A model generated the notes under the pieces. The model made no database searches. It saw only the letters and a list, made by a program, of their open reading frames with translations, and had not been told where the DNA came from. Below are positions 9,010-18,370 of a DNA stretch of 64,000 bases, in pieces. The DNA is from Heterobasidion occidentale (taxonomy: Eukaryota > Basidiomycota > Agaricomycetes > Russulales > Bondarzewiaceae): positions 744,001 to 808,000 of the forward strand of contig JBCAQO010000014.1 in the NCBI GenBank assembly GCA_039111635.1, in the 5' to 3' direction. A program made the position numbers and the translations under genes. Position 1 is the stretch's first letter. Every line of letters begins with the position of its first letter.

Positions 9010-9674
9010 TGTTATGACTTGACCGATCGGGGCCCGTCGGGGCTGGTCTATCCGATGGATCAAGCATCACATGCTAGGCGGCTCCACCATGGAGCGTACA
9101 TCAAGGTATTCGGATGTCCTTACGGTCCGACTGAACCGATGGTTCCTCAAGACATCGGTATAGGATATATGGGAAGGGTTAAGGATGCAGCGGATTGATA
9201 AGACAGGCATTCACATGCCATGGGCTTAGGGCTTATGGGTAAGCACCTCGTCGCACTAGGATGGATAGGTGCGACTGGAGAAGTACAAGAGTAGGCGCCG
9301 GCTGAGAAAGACGGCGACCACAGCTCTCCTGGGATGAGTACCCGGAGAAGCATACGGACTCTTACCCTATACCCTATACAGTATATAAGGCCCATAGAAT
9401 AGGCTGAGGATCTTCAGTCTATTCTCCTCGTTCTTACACAGTCTTCCTACTGTGTACCTCGTTACGTTCGTGTCTTCCTACACGAACACCTTCGTTTGTT
9501 CGTATCTTCCTATACGAACACTTCGTCCCCTACCGTCTTCCTACGGTAGAATAATCATTAAACTTTCCTGTATCACAGCCTGATACAGTTGAGACCATTC
9601 CCACCACTCAGTCCATCGTGCGACCTAGGGAAGAACCTGTTACTCTTGGGTTATCGAACGAGCAGTTCGTAACA
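9010..9674 (+). repeat. 5' LTR of element 2
   Basis: 665-bp repeat. TATATAAG lies at 9382-9389, and the inferred transcript start is A9416 (34 bp after the first T, the same spacing as in element 1). U3 holds further inverted repeats (ACCGAT/ATCGGT; TCGCAC/GTGCGA). Downstream of the start lie six hairpins in 250 bp (see separate entry). Confidence 0.95.
9435..9588 (+). ncRNA. array of hairpins with CTTCCT loops in R/U5 of element 2
   Basis: Four hairpins share the six-base loop CTTCCT but differ in stem. They are TACACAGT/ACTGTGTA (9435-9456), GTTCGTGT/ACACGAAC (9466-9487), TGTTCGTAT/ATACGAACA (9497-9520) and CTACCGT/ACGGTAG (9530-9549). A fifth, CTGTATCA/TGATACAG with loop CAGCC, is at 9568-9588, and a sixth, CGAAC/GTTCG, is at 9655-9669. 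All stems are perfect. They lie in the 5' leader of the genomic RNA, the usual place of packaging and dimerisation signals. That role is inferred. Confidence 0.8.
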
Positions 9675-9676
9675 CT

Positions 9677-9686
9677 AGAATAGACT
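9677..9686 (+). promoter_or_regulatory. self-complementary primer-binding site of element 2
   Basis: AGAATAGACT begins 2 nt after the 5' LTR and is the exact reverse complement of AGTCTATTCT at 9416-9425, 34 bp downstream of the TATA box. The same geometry (2-nt gap, 10-nt match, 34-bp TATA spacing) is seen in element 1, with a different sequence. This supports self-priming of the Tf1 type. Confidence 0.78.
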
Positions 9687-10160
9687 CGCTTTTGCCCCTA
9701 CCTTGCACCACACCTTGCTTGCTGCCACACTCTTTCTCACAACCCTCATCGGTGGCATAGACCCCCACCGGAGAGTGTTACTTCACACACCCTGGAGCAA
9801 GACCTAGGCCTAGGATATCCACCAGGCACTAGACGAACCCACAACCAACTCCGACAAGATAATCGTCCTATCCATCAAAGGGGAAACCATTGGTATTACT
9901 CAGACACCAATCGACTAGCCCCTCCAAACTTTGATAACTGCTCATACCGAGAAGGACGATATTTCTTCACAAGAGAAGATGGAACAGAAGCTGAGTGGGC
10001 TTGGAACGAAACAGCAGAAGACTGGGTAGAGCCACCCCAGTATAGGAACCCCGAACCGGAAATCCCGGACACCTCGGAGGAAGAAGAAGGAACATCCGAG
10101 TCCGAACCCTCGGATATTCAAACGCCGATCAATACCCGAGCCATCGAAAGAAATAACAGT

Positions 10161-11375
10161 ATGGCAGACATTACAGCTCCCCCTATGACAGTATCATCTG
10201 GAAGGGGCAAGCTTAGACTCCCCGATAATTTCGACGGAGACAGAACACGATCACAGAAATTTATCGTGAATTGCCTCCTCCTTTTCACAGTGGAATCAGA
10301 CCGGTACAGGACGGATGAAGACAAGGTTTCCCTTGCCCTCTCATGCATGAGATACGGAACGGCGGGTATATGGGCAGAAAACTTCCTAAAGAAGACAGTT
10401 GGGGCAGAGCCGCCTCGAGACCTCGGGACTTGGACCGATTTCCTTGTCAAGTTTAGGCTTCAATTCAAGGAAACGAACCTTACGGACAAGGCCCGAAGCG
10501 CTCTCATGTCCTTCTCGCAAGGGAAGATGACGGTGGACGAATACTCCAATCAGTTCGCCCTTATAGCCGCCGATGCCGACATCACCGACAAGGAACAAGT
10601 TCCTTACTTCCAGAGAGGGCTCGACCCAAGGGTCATGGACAAGATCTATGACAAGGAAACACCGCCGAACGACACGATCCAAGACTGGATCAATACCGCC
10701 TGTGAAATAGATGGAAGGCTGAGAGCCCGAAGTGCTCAAAAGGCGATCCTCGCCAACTCCACCTCATTCCGAAGCGATTTCCTGAATCGTTTTCACCACC
10801 AACCCGCTCTCCGATACAACTCCACCACCGCACCTCGCAGAATGAACAACCAAGTGGTTGACATGGACATTGACGCCTCTCGAAAGAGAGACGCCGCTCG
10901 CCAGAAGCGCACCTATGACGGCAAGCCCCCTAACCATTGTTTTAACTGTGGAAAAGAGGGACACTGGGCGAATAAATGTCCTTCCCCTCGCAGAGGCGTT
11001 CCCCCTTCTCGAGGAAATCCGCGCAGACCGATACGTGGAGGAGGTAGAAGAACTCGCGCTACAGGCTTGGAGGATGAAGACGATCAAGAATCCCCACTGG
11101 GAGACGATGAGGGATTACATAGAGGATTGGAGGAGAGGAGTCCTCATGGCCACCACGGTGGGGTATCACAACCTAGTCATCCGGTGGAACGTCAGGACCA
11201 TCCCACAAGGAGCGGAGGATCACGCCAGAGCGATGGAGAGCGCTACGTACCGCCTAACGGACGACAAAGCAACGGACCCGTCCGTGATATTAATGGCGTC
11301 CGAGCACTCTTCAGAGAAGTAGGGAAGGCAGAGGCCCAGCAGATGCTGATGGATTTAACGAAGGATTTTTCCTGA
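10161..11375 (+). CDS. Gag of element 2
   Basis: 404 residues from the first in-frame ATG (MADITAPPMTVSSGRG). The capsid-like part resembles element 1 Gag in layout (KLRLPDNFDGDRTRSQKFI, TWTDFLVKFRLQFKE, YSNQFALIAADADI). A CCHC zinc knuckle, CFNCGKEGHWANKC, lies near residue 258, followed by an Arg/Gly-rich tail. The frame is open upstream to about 9684 without any ATG and encodes aromatic and acidic residues (GNHWYYSDTN, YFFTREDGTEAEWAW). It ends at TGA 11373-11375 after a run of five T; pol is in the -1 frame. Confidence 0.88.
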   Translation: MADITAPPMTVSSGRGKLRLPDNFDGDRTRSQKFIVNCLLLFTVESDRYRTDEDKVSLALSCMRYGTAGIWAENFLKKTVGAEPPRDLGTWTDFLVKFRLQFKETNLTDKARSALMSFSQGKMTVDEYSNQFALIAADADITDKEQVPYFQRGLDPRVMDKIYDKETPPNDTIQDWINTACEIDGRLRARSAQKAILANSTSFRSDFLNRFHHQPALRYNSTTAPRRMNNQVVDMDIDASRKRDAARQKRTYDGKPPNHCFNCGKEGHWANKCPSPRRGVPPSRGNPRRPIRGGGRRTRATGLEDEDDQESPLGDDEGLHRGLEERSPHGHHGGVSQPSHPVERQDHPTRSGGSRQSDGERYVPPNGRQSNGPVRDINGVRALFREVGKAEAQQMLMDLTKDFS

Positions 11376-11452
11376 CCTCTCCTTCACCAGCCGAAGAGAG
11401 GGGGTCAAGAAAACCCGAGTACGATTCCCCGACATGTATTCGAATCGGAGCA

Positions 11453-12568
11453 ATGAACAGCCACATCATTACCCCCATTCGACTTGACGTGCGACTAACA
11501 ACTCGAGGAAGAAGCGCTGGAGCCAGAGCCACCATCGACTCAGCCTGCGAAGGGATTTTGGTGAACGAGAAATGGGTACGAAAACACAACCTTCCAACCT
11601 ATCCATTAAACCGCCTTATCCGCGTTCGCAATGTCGATGATACCATCAATAAAGCAGGCCTCATTCGACGAGGCTTAGACGCAAATCTCACCGTAAAAGA
11701 CAGACGAGGGAGATACCACACTGAACGCGTCCAGATGTTCATCACCAATCTAGGAAACGACGACATGCTCCTAGGAACAGATTGGTTGAAATACCACGAC
11801 CCCTCCATCGGGTGGAGGCGCCGTGAGGTACACTTTGATCGATGCCCCGCAGACTGCCAACAACCATACGGTTTTACCAAGGCAAGGGAAGAGCCTACCA
11901 AGAAGGCATGGCTAGCGAAACTACGCGGCGACAAGGTTCCTCAACGGACGAAACCGCACCTTGTCTCTGGGCCGGTAGGACCTTCGTGGACTTGGACTAA
12001 AGAACAGTGGAAACAAGTCCCAGCGAAGGAATGGAAGACTCGGCTCTTGGAAACGCTCGAGCATAGAACCCGACAACGCGAGGCTCGGGAATGGCTCGAG
12101 GAAAGAAAGGCCAAAGGGGAGGAACGCCGGCGAACTTCGGAAAAGGACGCTCAGGGCGAAGCCTCAAGAAAAGTCGCCGAGAAGGCGCAAACATTGTTTG
12201 ACTCCTCCGCTACGGATAGCGGAGAAGAACCCGTCATCAGGAAGGTAGCACCCGAACCCTCGGGATTTGCTAGCTTTGACGAAGACCTAGAGGAGGAAAT
12301 CGACACGACCGATCTAAAGGACCGTGTGCCGACAGAGTATCACTCTTACCTCGACATTTTCAGCGAGAGGCGATCACAACGACTCCCCAAACACACGATC
12401 TGGGACCATGCGATAAATCTCAAACCGTCGTTTAAACCCCAGGCTCCAAGGATATTTGCCTTGAGCCCGGATAAACACGACGAGCTAGGAAAATTCGTCA
12501 AGGAGCACCTTTCTAGAGGGACAATACGTCGGTCAACGGCCAGTAGCGCAGCTTCCTTCTTTTCATAA
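11453..12568 (+). CDS. Pol of element 2, part 1: protease to start of RT
   Basis: The -1 frame relative to gag is open from before the gag stop; the first ATG is at 11453. The protease motif is TIDSACEGILV, with Asp-Ser-Ala in place of the Asp-Ser-Gly of element 1. DSA is tolerated in retropepsins, so activity remains possible. MLLGTDWLKYHDP follows. A charged linker leads to SFKPQAPRIFALSPDKHDELGKF and SSAASFF, where the frame ends one base short of the FFF motif, at the same place as in element 1. Confidence 0.85.
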   Translation: MNSHIITPIRLDVRLTTRGRSAGARATIDSACEGILVNEKWVRKHNLPTYPLNRLIRVRNVDDTINKAGLIRRGLDANLTVKDRRGRYHTERVQMFITNLGNDDMLLGTDWLKYHDPSIGWRRREVHFDRCPADCQQPYGFTKAREEPTKKAWLAKLRGDKVPQRTKPHLVSGPVGPSWTWTKEQWKQVPAKEWKTRLLETLEHRTRQREAREWLEERKAKGEERRRTSEKDAQGEASRKVAEKAQTLFDSSATDSGEEPVIRKVAPEPSGFASFDEDLEEEIDTTDLKDRVPTEYHSYLDIFSERRSQRLPKHTIWDHAINLKPSFKPQAPRIFALSPDKHDELGKFVKEHLSRGTIRRSTASSAASFFS

Positions 12569-13390
12569 ATAAGATGGATGGATGTTACGCCCGGTACAAG
12601 ACTATCGCCACCTTAATGAACACACTATTCGAGACATTACCCCCTGCCTCTGATCCAAGAACTCTTGGATATTATTCGAGGAGCGACGGTATTCTCGAAA
12701 CTGGATGTTCGGTGGGGATATAACAACGTGCGCATCAAGGAAGGGGACGAGTCCAAGGCAGCGTTCGTAACGCCCCTAGGATTGTTTGAACCCACGGTAA
12801 TGTTCTTTGGGCTGTGCAATTCCCCAGGGACCTTCCAGGCCATGATGAACATGATCTTTCAAGAAACTCATCTTGGCCCGGAAAATTGCGGTATATATGG
12901 ATGACATCCTCATCTTCACCAGGACCACGGCCAGAACACATCGTGATCGTTCGACGAGTTCTCCAAATCCTACGCGACAATGATCTGTATCTCAAACCAG
13001 AGAAATGCGAGTTCCACAAGGAAAAGCTGAATTTACTTGGATACACGATTTCAAAAGATCACGTCGCCATGGAAGATTCGAAGGTGGAAGCAATCCAGGA
13101 ATGGCCCATCCCTCGCACAGTCAGAGACATCCGTTCCTTCTTAGGTCTAGGGAATTTTATCGGCGATTCATTGACAAGTTCTCCTTGATCGCGCGACCCC
13201 TACATGACCTCACCAAGAAGGACACGAAGTGGGACTGGACGACGAGTTGCCAACAGGCTTTTGATCAATTAAAGAAAGCCTTCGTCAGTCAACCCGTCCT
13301 AATATACCCAGACCCGATGCGCCCATACCGGCTTGTCACCGACGCCTCCCTCTCCGCATACGGTGCAGTCCTTACAGGAAGGACCTGATA
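12569..13390 (+). pseudogene. Pol of element 2, part 2: reverse transcriptase (frame-broken)
   Basis: RT segments appear in successive frames: [47 protein letters not shown] at 12894-12905, CEFHKEKLNLLGYTISKDHV, RSFLGLGNF and RPLHDLTKKDTKWDW. Frame changes near 12560, 12575, 12645, 12865, 12925, 13153 and 13375 each fit one missing base. The domain is otherwise collinear with element 1. Confidence 0.85.
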
Positions 13391-14607
13391 ATGACTGGCA
13401 CCCAGTGGCATACCTCTCGGGCTCGTTTTCACCGCCCGAAAGGAATTACGACGTACATGATCGCGAACTCCTGGCAATCATCAAGGCGCTGGAACACTGG
13501 AAACACTACCTCGAAGGCGCCAGGCATCCCTTTGAGGTCTGGACAGACCATAAAAACCTGGAACACTTTCAGACGGCGCGAGACCTATCAAGGCGACAAG
13601 CGCGCTGGAGTCTGTTTTTGTCCCGATTTGACTTCCAGCTCAGCTATAAAGCTGGAACGACGAACCACGCAGATGCTCTGTCCAGGCGTCCAGACCTTAG
13701 TGAGGGGGTGGAATCTGATAACAAGGCACAGACTCTGCTTCCGTCCAGACTTTTCACCGAGTCCAGCGAAACCCTGGTAGATTCCAGCGAAAGCATACAC
13801 GTCAAGGCAACAGAAATTGTATCCTCGGACATCCTCTCCCTTATCCGACAGTCACGCTCCGAACATGACTTGCTAGTGGATGTCTCCCTCAAGAAGCTTT
13901 TGGACAAAGGACCAAAAGCAATGAAAGGTCTCTTAGGGAAATGGACACACGAAGACGGCATCACAAGGCGAGACGGTTACATATGCGTCCCAAGAGACAA
14001 TCTTCTCCGGCGGACAATTGTCAAAGCACACCATGATACGATGGCTACAGGACACCCAGGACGAGCGAAAACCTTGGAATTGGTACAACGTCATTACTGG
14101 TGGTCGAGCATGACCAAGTTCGTCCATCAATATGTGGATGGATGCGCGGTTTGTCAGTCCACCAAGAACCTTCCTCACAAGACCCATCCGCCAATCCACC
14201 CATTGGAAACCACGAACGTACCGTGGCGTTTTATCTCCACCGACTTCGTAACAGACCTCCCGGAAAGCAGAGGGTACGACTCGATAAATGTGGTGGTGGA
14301 CCAGGGTCTGTCAAAAGGAATAGTCATAACCCCGTGCAAGAAGACAATCACGGCCGAAGAAACCACGACGCTCTTCCAGGATAACGTGTTCAAACGTTAC
14401 GGTCTACCAACCAAAGTGGTATCCGACAGAGGACCTCAATTTGCGGCCAAATTCACGCGAGAACTATGGAAGGGCTTAGGAATCACTCCGGCCCTCAGCA
14501 CGGCTTATCACCCCCAGACGGACGGAGAAACAGAACGGGTTAATCAAGAGATCGAGCAATTCTGCGCGTTTTCTGCAATTATCACCAAGATAACTGGGTG
14601 GATTTGA
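13391..14607 (+). CDS. Pol of element 2, part 3: RNase H and integrase
   Basis: One long open frame. RNase H: DWHPVAYLSGSFSPPERNY, HDRELLAIIKALEHW, WTDHKNLEHFQTARDLSRRQ, then the [12 protein letters not shown] linker. Integrase: zinc domain (HHDTMATGHPGR, CAVCQSTKN) and catalytic core with STDFVTDLPES, VSDRGPQFAAKF and YHPQTDGETERVNQEIEQ (the DDE triad). The frame is lost after IEQF by one missing C (about 14565), so the last residues to 14607 are out of frame. Confidence 0.88.
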
Positions 14608-15301
14608 TCCCCTTCGCAGAATTCTCCCACAACACCCGAAGACACTCCGCTACAGGGAAATCGCCGTTTGAAGTTCTTTATGGATTCAACCCGCCGTATT
14701 CGGTGGACTCAGCGCTGGAGACCAAGGTGCCGCGGTAACTGAACGCTTACAGCTAATCAAGGAAGTCCAAGAAGAAGCTGCTGCCAGCCTACAGATAGCG
14801 GCGCAGCACGCCAAAGACCGGGACCTATACCGGAAACTTCCGCAGTGGGAAACAGGAACCCAAGTTTGGTTAGAAGGAACCCATATTCGGACGACTCATC
14901 CGAAGTTCAAACTGGCACCTAGGCGTTATGGTCCTTTCCAAGTGACCGAAAGAATTGGCCCCTTGGCTTATCGGCTGAAAATACCTGAAACATGGAAGAT
15001 ACATCCGGTATTTCATGCCTCCGTGCTCACCGAATATCATGAGACAGAAGCCCATGGGGAGAACTTTCCCAGACCAGCACCAGAAATCTTGAATGAAGAA
15101 GAACACTACAAAGTAGAGACCATTCTAGATTCTAGGCGCCAGGGACGAGGAACCAAATACCTCGTCAAGTGGGTCGGATATTCCGAAGCGGATAACACCT
15201 GGGAGCCCTTTGCCCTCCTCAAAGATTCGGCCGATGAGGCGCTTCGTGAGTTTCACGAAAGCTACCCCAACAAACCCCGACCAGCGGCGATTAAGCTGTA
15301 A
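14608..15301 (+). CDS. Pol of element 2, part 4: integrase C-terminus with chromodomain
   Basis: The segment holds FAEFSHNTRRHSATGKSPFEVLYGFNP and then the GPF/Y-like module (KLAPRRYGPFQVTERIGPLAY, WKIHPVFHASVLTEY). A chromodomain ends it (YKVETILDSRRQGRGTKYLVKWVGYSEADNTWEP, quoted as the stretch 15110-15210). The last 360 bases (14942-15301) are one clean frame ending at 15301. One more indel is needed near 14735. Confidence 0.85.
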
Positions 15302-15361
15302 GAAAGTATATAAAGGAGAACGATTCTCCTTTATCGAAAGCAAGGATATCCTCCCCAGCAC

Positions 15362-16686
15362 ATGTCCGACCACTCCTCCCTTAACTATTCCCCAGGACGC
15401 GCTATGCTCATCTATGAAGGAACTACCTCTTCACCCTCAAGGAACCCCTCACCCGACATCATTTTGGCCGTGGCCAACCCCGACACTGGACGACCTGGCC
15501 AAGGCGGCCACCCAGCGTCTTCAGAGGGAGTTTCCATACCAGTCTCCTCCCATCTCCCCACGCTCACCGCCGAAGATCAAGCGGAACTACGAGCCTCATC
15601 TCGGACTGAGGGAACTCATGACGAGCACGATGAGAGACGTCAAGAAGAAGGAGGACCTACTCCGCCAACGCCTCCGCAACCGACGGCAACGTTGGCTCAA
15701 GGAAACGCAAGACCGGAGACGAGAGGTAGCAGAGGACAAAGAAACCATGCAAGTTTGGCAACGCCTACAGTTACTGAGGCAGGTGTACGCGAATCAGCAG
15801 CGATTGGTACATCGGCTGCCAGGACCAGAGGACCCCCTGTCGGTGGTGGAAATCTGCACCCCCGAGAATTGGAAGGATTAGGAGATGCGCTGCTTCAGCG
15901 AACCACAATCTCGGCGGGCAACCAGGGAGCGAGAACAGTGACGTTCCCCGGCGCCTCGCAGACGCAAGCGACCAGGTCAGGCTTTTGGCCTATGCCGACG
16001 ATCATCGAGCGGCCTCCTGGTATGCCAGAGGAAATGGTGGCGCATACGCCCTACTCATCCATCCCGACGAATTCTCCTCTTTCATCAACCTGGAGCTCTT
16101 ACCCGCCCTCATCTCGAGCGCAGATCCAGTACTCTCTCCTCACCCCCAGCCCGTTCGGATTGACCCATTCCGCGTCCAAACAGAGGACGACAAAGCCAGC
16201 AGAACTGTGCCGGCAACAACCAGTCGAGACGCAGCCACCCAGACAGAATATGTCTGGACTGCGGTACAGCGACAGGCACGACGGGATCGAGAGACCCTTC
16301 CTCCCGTATCGACAGGACAATCCACCGGGCAGGACGCGGGAGGCAGCAATGAGGAACATCCTCCAAGGTACAGAAGGGACGAGAGACGAGGGAATCCGAG
16401 GACAAGAGCGACACCCGAACCCGGCCGAGGCAGTCTTAGAAGAGCTCGACCGAGAGATTCGCCGACTCCAAACCGTCCTCGAGATAATCGACCTGAGGGA
16501 ACGCATCCTCACTTTGGCAGACGAACTCAAGTCCGCCAGCGACCAGCTCAGCGAACTGCTGCCTGGACTCGAGCGGAACTAGACGCATGGAACGAGGTCG
16601 ACAATGGGAATTACGACGATGCCGACCCATACTACCGACCCGACGAGGGATACGGAGATTTCGGGGACATCGGCGGAGGATATTAG
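15362..16686 (+). CDS. third ORF region of element 2, reading frame uncertain
   Basis: Starts at ATG 15362 with MSDHSSLNYSP. One frame stays open to 16582 (406 residues). Other frames look more like protein in places: 15480-15881 (charged helix, DVKKKEDLLRQRLRNRRQRW) and 15940-16230 (LLAYADDHRAASWYARGNG). The starting frame looks coding again at its end (EELDREIRRLQTVLEIIDLR, 16440-16575), and another frame gives an acidic tail (NEVDNGNYDDADPYYRPDEG) stopping at 16686. I infer one protein of about 430 residues broken by three or four single-base indels. Function unknown; it matches the position and the MSD start of the element 1 third ORF. Confidence 0.5.
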
Positions 16687-16920
16687 ACAAGGGAGTTGAG
16701 GAACCCCTTGTCTCAGAAGGTGGCGGAGAGGAAAGGACCCTCCGCACCACAGGTACCGGTTTCACGCACAGGACGCCGGAACAACGTCCTGCATGACGTT
16801 AAACTGTGAAAAGATAAGAAGGCAGGGGAAGTACCTGGCCATGCGCGTTTCAACCCTCCGGTCTGGAAGGACAAGCATCTCACACTCTCGTTGTCAAGAG
16901 GTATTCTGACAAGCGAATCG

Positions 16921-17194
16921 GGCGTCCCGCTTGGATCCCCAGTTTTACAGGACCCTTTCCGCATTAGGAGGTCCTTTGAATTCAACAAATAACTGGTACT
17001 GATATGCCGGCTCCTCGATCTTGTGGCATGATCGAGAGGCTATGATGATGCAAGAATATTGGTGGGAAATCGTGTTGCATGTTCACCGTTGGGGAACGGT
17101 GGACCCTACCTCGCTGTCAAGGTCTGACAGGTGTCTTGGACGTCCCACTTTGGATCTCCAGTTTTACAGGGTCGTTTCCGTATTAGGGGGCCCT
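16921..17194 (+). repeat. imperfect direct repeat within the 3' UTR of element 2
   Basis: The segment at 16931-16975 (TTGGATC, CCAGTTTTACAGG, TTTCCGCATTAGG) recurs at 17150-17194 with about seven changes, 219 bp downstream. In both copies the flanks of the TTTCCGYATTAGG core can pair (AGGACC/GGTCCT in the first, AGGG/CCCT in the second). Similarity extends some 10 bp to the left (CGTCCC). Confidence 0.65.
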
Positions 17195-17727
17195 ATCTGC
17201 GATGCCGGTGCTTAGTGACCGCACTTCACTAAGCAACCCAATAGGACAAATACATCCGCAACGATGTAAAACTACGAAAGGCTTGGTCCGCAATGACTAT
17301 AAACTACGGTCGTCCGGAACGACGTTAAAGCTACCAAGGACCCTCGGAGCGTGGTTGTATTCTGGCAGATGGTGGAAGGGAGGGCCTCCACCATTTCAGA
17401 ACCCTGCCGACTAGGTCAAGGCGCTTCCATATTCCATACGCCTTACAGTAAAAGAATATGGGGTCGACACGGTTCAATTCCGTGCGAGGGGTTTGGGGAC
17501 ATGGAGCGGGTTGTCAGCTATCCAACAGGACCACGACTACTCCATGGTGCGCCCATTCTACCCTTGAAGTCCGAAGCAAGGATTCCGCTTCAAGGGCCAG
17601 TCAAGAGGCAACTGGGATAGTGCCTCAGGTTTAGGACGTCCTCCATGACGGTAAACTGGGATTGCCCTTTCCTTTACAGGGCCAACGTCCGCAAAGACGT
17701 TAAACTACCGCTCCTTTCAGCATAGGA

Positions 17728-17743
17728 GATGTCGATCGACATC
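17728..17743. repeat. 16-bp perfect palindrome
   Basis: GATGTCGATCGACATC is its own reverse complement. It is embedded in the hairpin string, and the overlapping ACATCGT can pair instead with ACGATGT 10 nt downstream, so two alternative folds exist. Confidence 0.7.
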
Positions 17744-18370
17744 GTTGTTGAAGCCACGATGTTGATCTAGTCCGCGATGACGATAAACTAGTGTCCCTCT
17801 GTTCTAGGGAAGTCATATTGGAGCTGGAATTACCGCGTCCAGCTGCAATAGTCCGAAATGACCTTAAACTACCCTCACCCCGGAGGATTAAATCTATCGA
17901 GGCTCGGGAGGTTCAAGCCAGGCGATAGCGGACGTCCGCAATGACTATAAACTAGTTGCCGTCCTTCATGACGATAAACTGAGCAGCCCTTCATTCACAG
18001 GGCCATGTGAGTTGTGTCAAAATAGGCTCTCAAGTCTATTCTCGCAACTCTATAAGTTATCCGGTTTGATATAGTATAAACCGTCACCATCTTGCCTCAG
18101 TAGGACCTGTCAAGACGGCTGTACTTGGTCTAGGGCTCTATGCGCATCACCGATGAATGTTCCGGCGCGCAGAAAAGGTCTTCCATCTTGTTTACAGGTA
18201 CTCCTACGTCGGAAGATGGATAGGTCCGCAACGACCTTGGCGTAAACTAGCAGGGCAGTCCGCAACGACTTATGTATAAACTAGCCTCAGTCCGCGAAGA
18301 CTTAAGGATAAACTAGAGGACGTCCGCAAAGACGCAAAACTACGGACGTCCGGCACGACGGTAAACTACC

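Larger units (their letters stand above)
16783..18370 (+). ncRNA. hairpin string in the 3' UTR of element 2, with 15 copies of one module
   Basis: Fifteen copies of stem, six-base loop (mostly CGCAAC, CGCAAT, CGCAAA, CTNCAT), complementary stem, then TAAACTA about 0-9 nt later. Stem starts are at 16783, 17251, 17285, 17311, 17637, 17684, 17770, 17851, 17934, 17960, 18222, 18257, 18289, 18321 and 18347. Stems differ but still pair: AACGTC/GACGTT, TACATC/GATGTA, AGGTC/GACCT, AGTC/GACT, CGTC/GACG. Between them are other perfect hairpins. Examples are CTCGATC/GATCGAG (17014), CACCGTT/AACGGTG (17084), GCTTAGTG/CACTAAGC (17210), AGCTGGA/TCCAGCT (17822) and TCCATCTT/AAGATGGA (18182). Role unknown; Gag binding or RNA stability are guesses. 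Confidence 0.8.

Noticed and set aside
16783..18370. CRISPR-like array
   Set aside because: Repeats are degenerate with variable spacing, the conserved part is loop plus tail with changing stems, and the context is a fungal retrotransposon. No cas genes are present.
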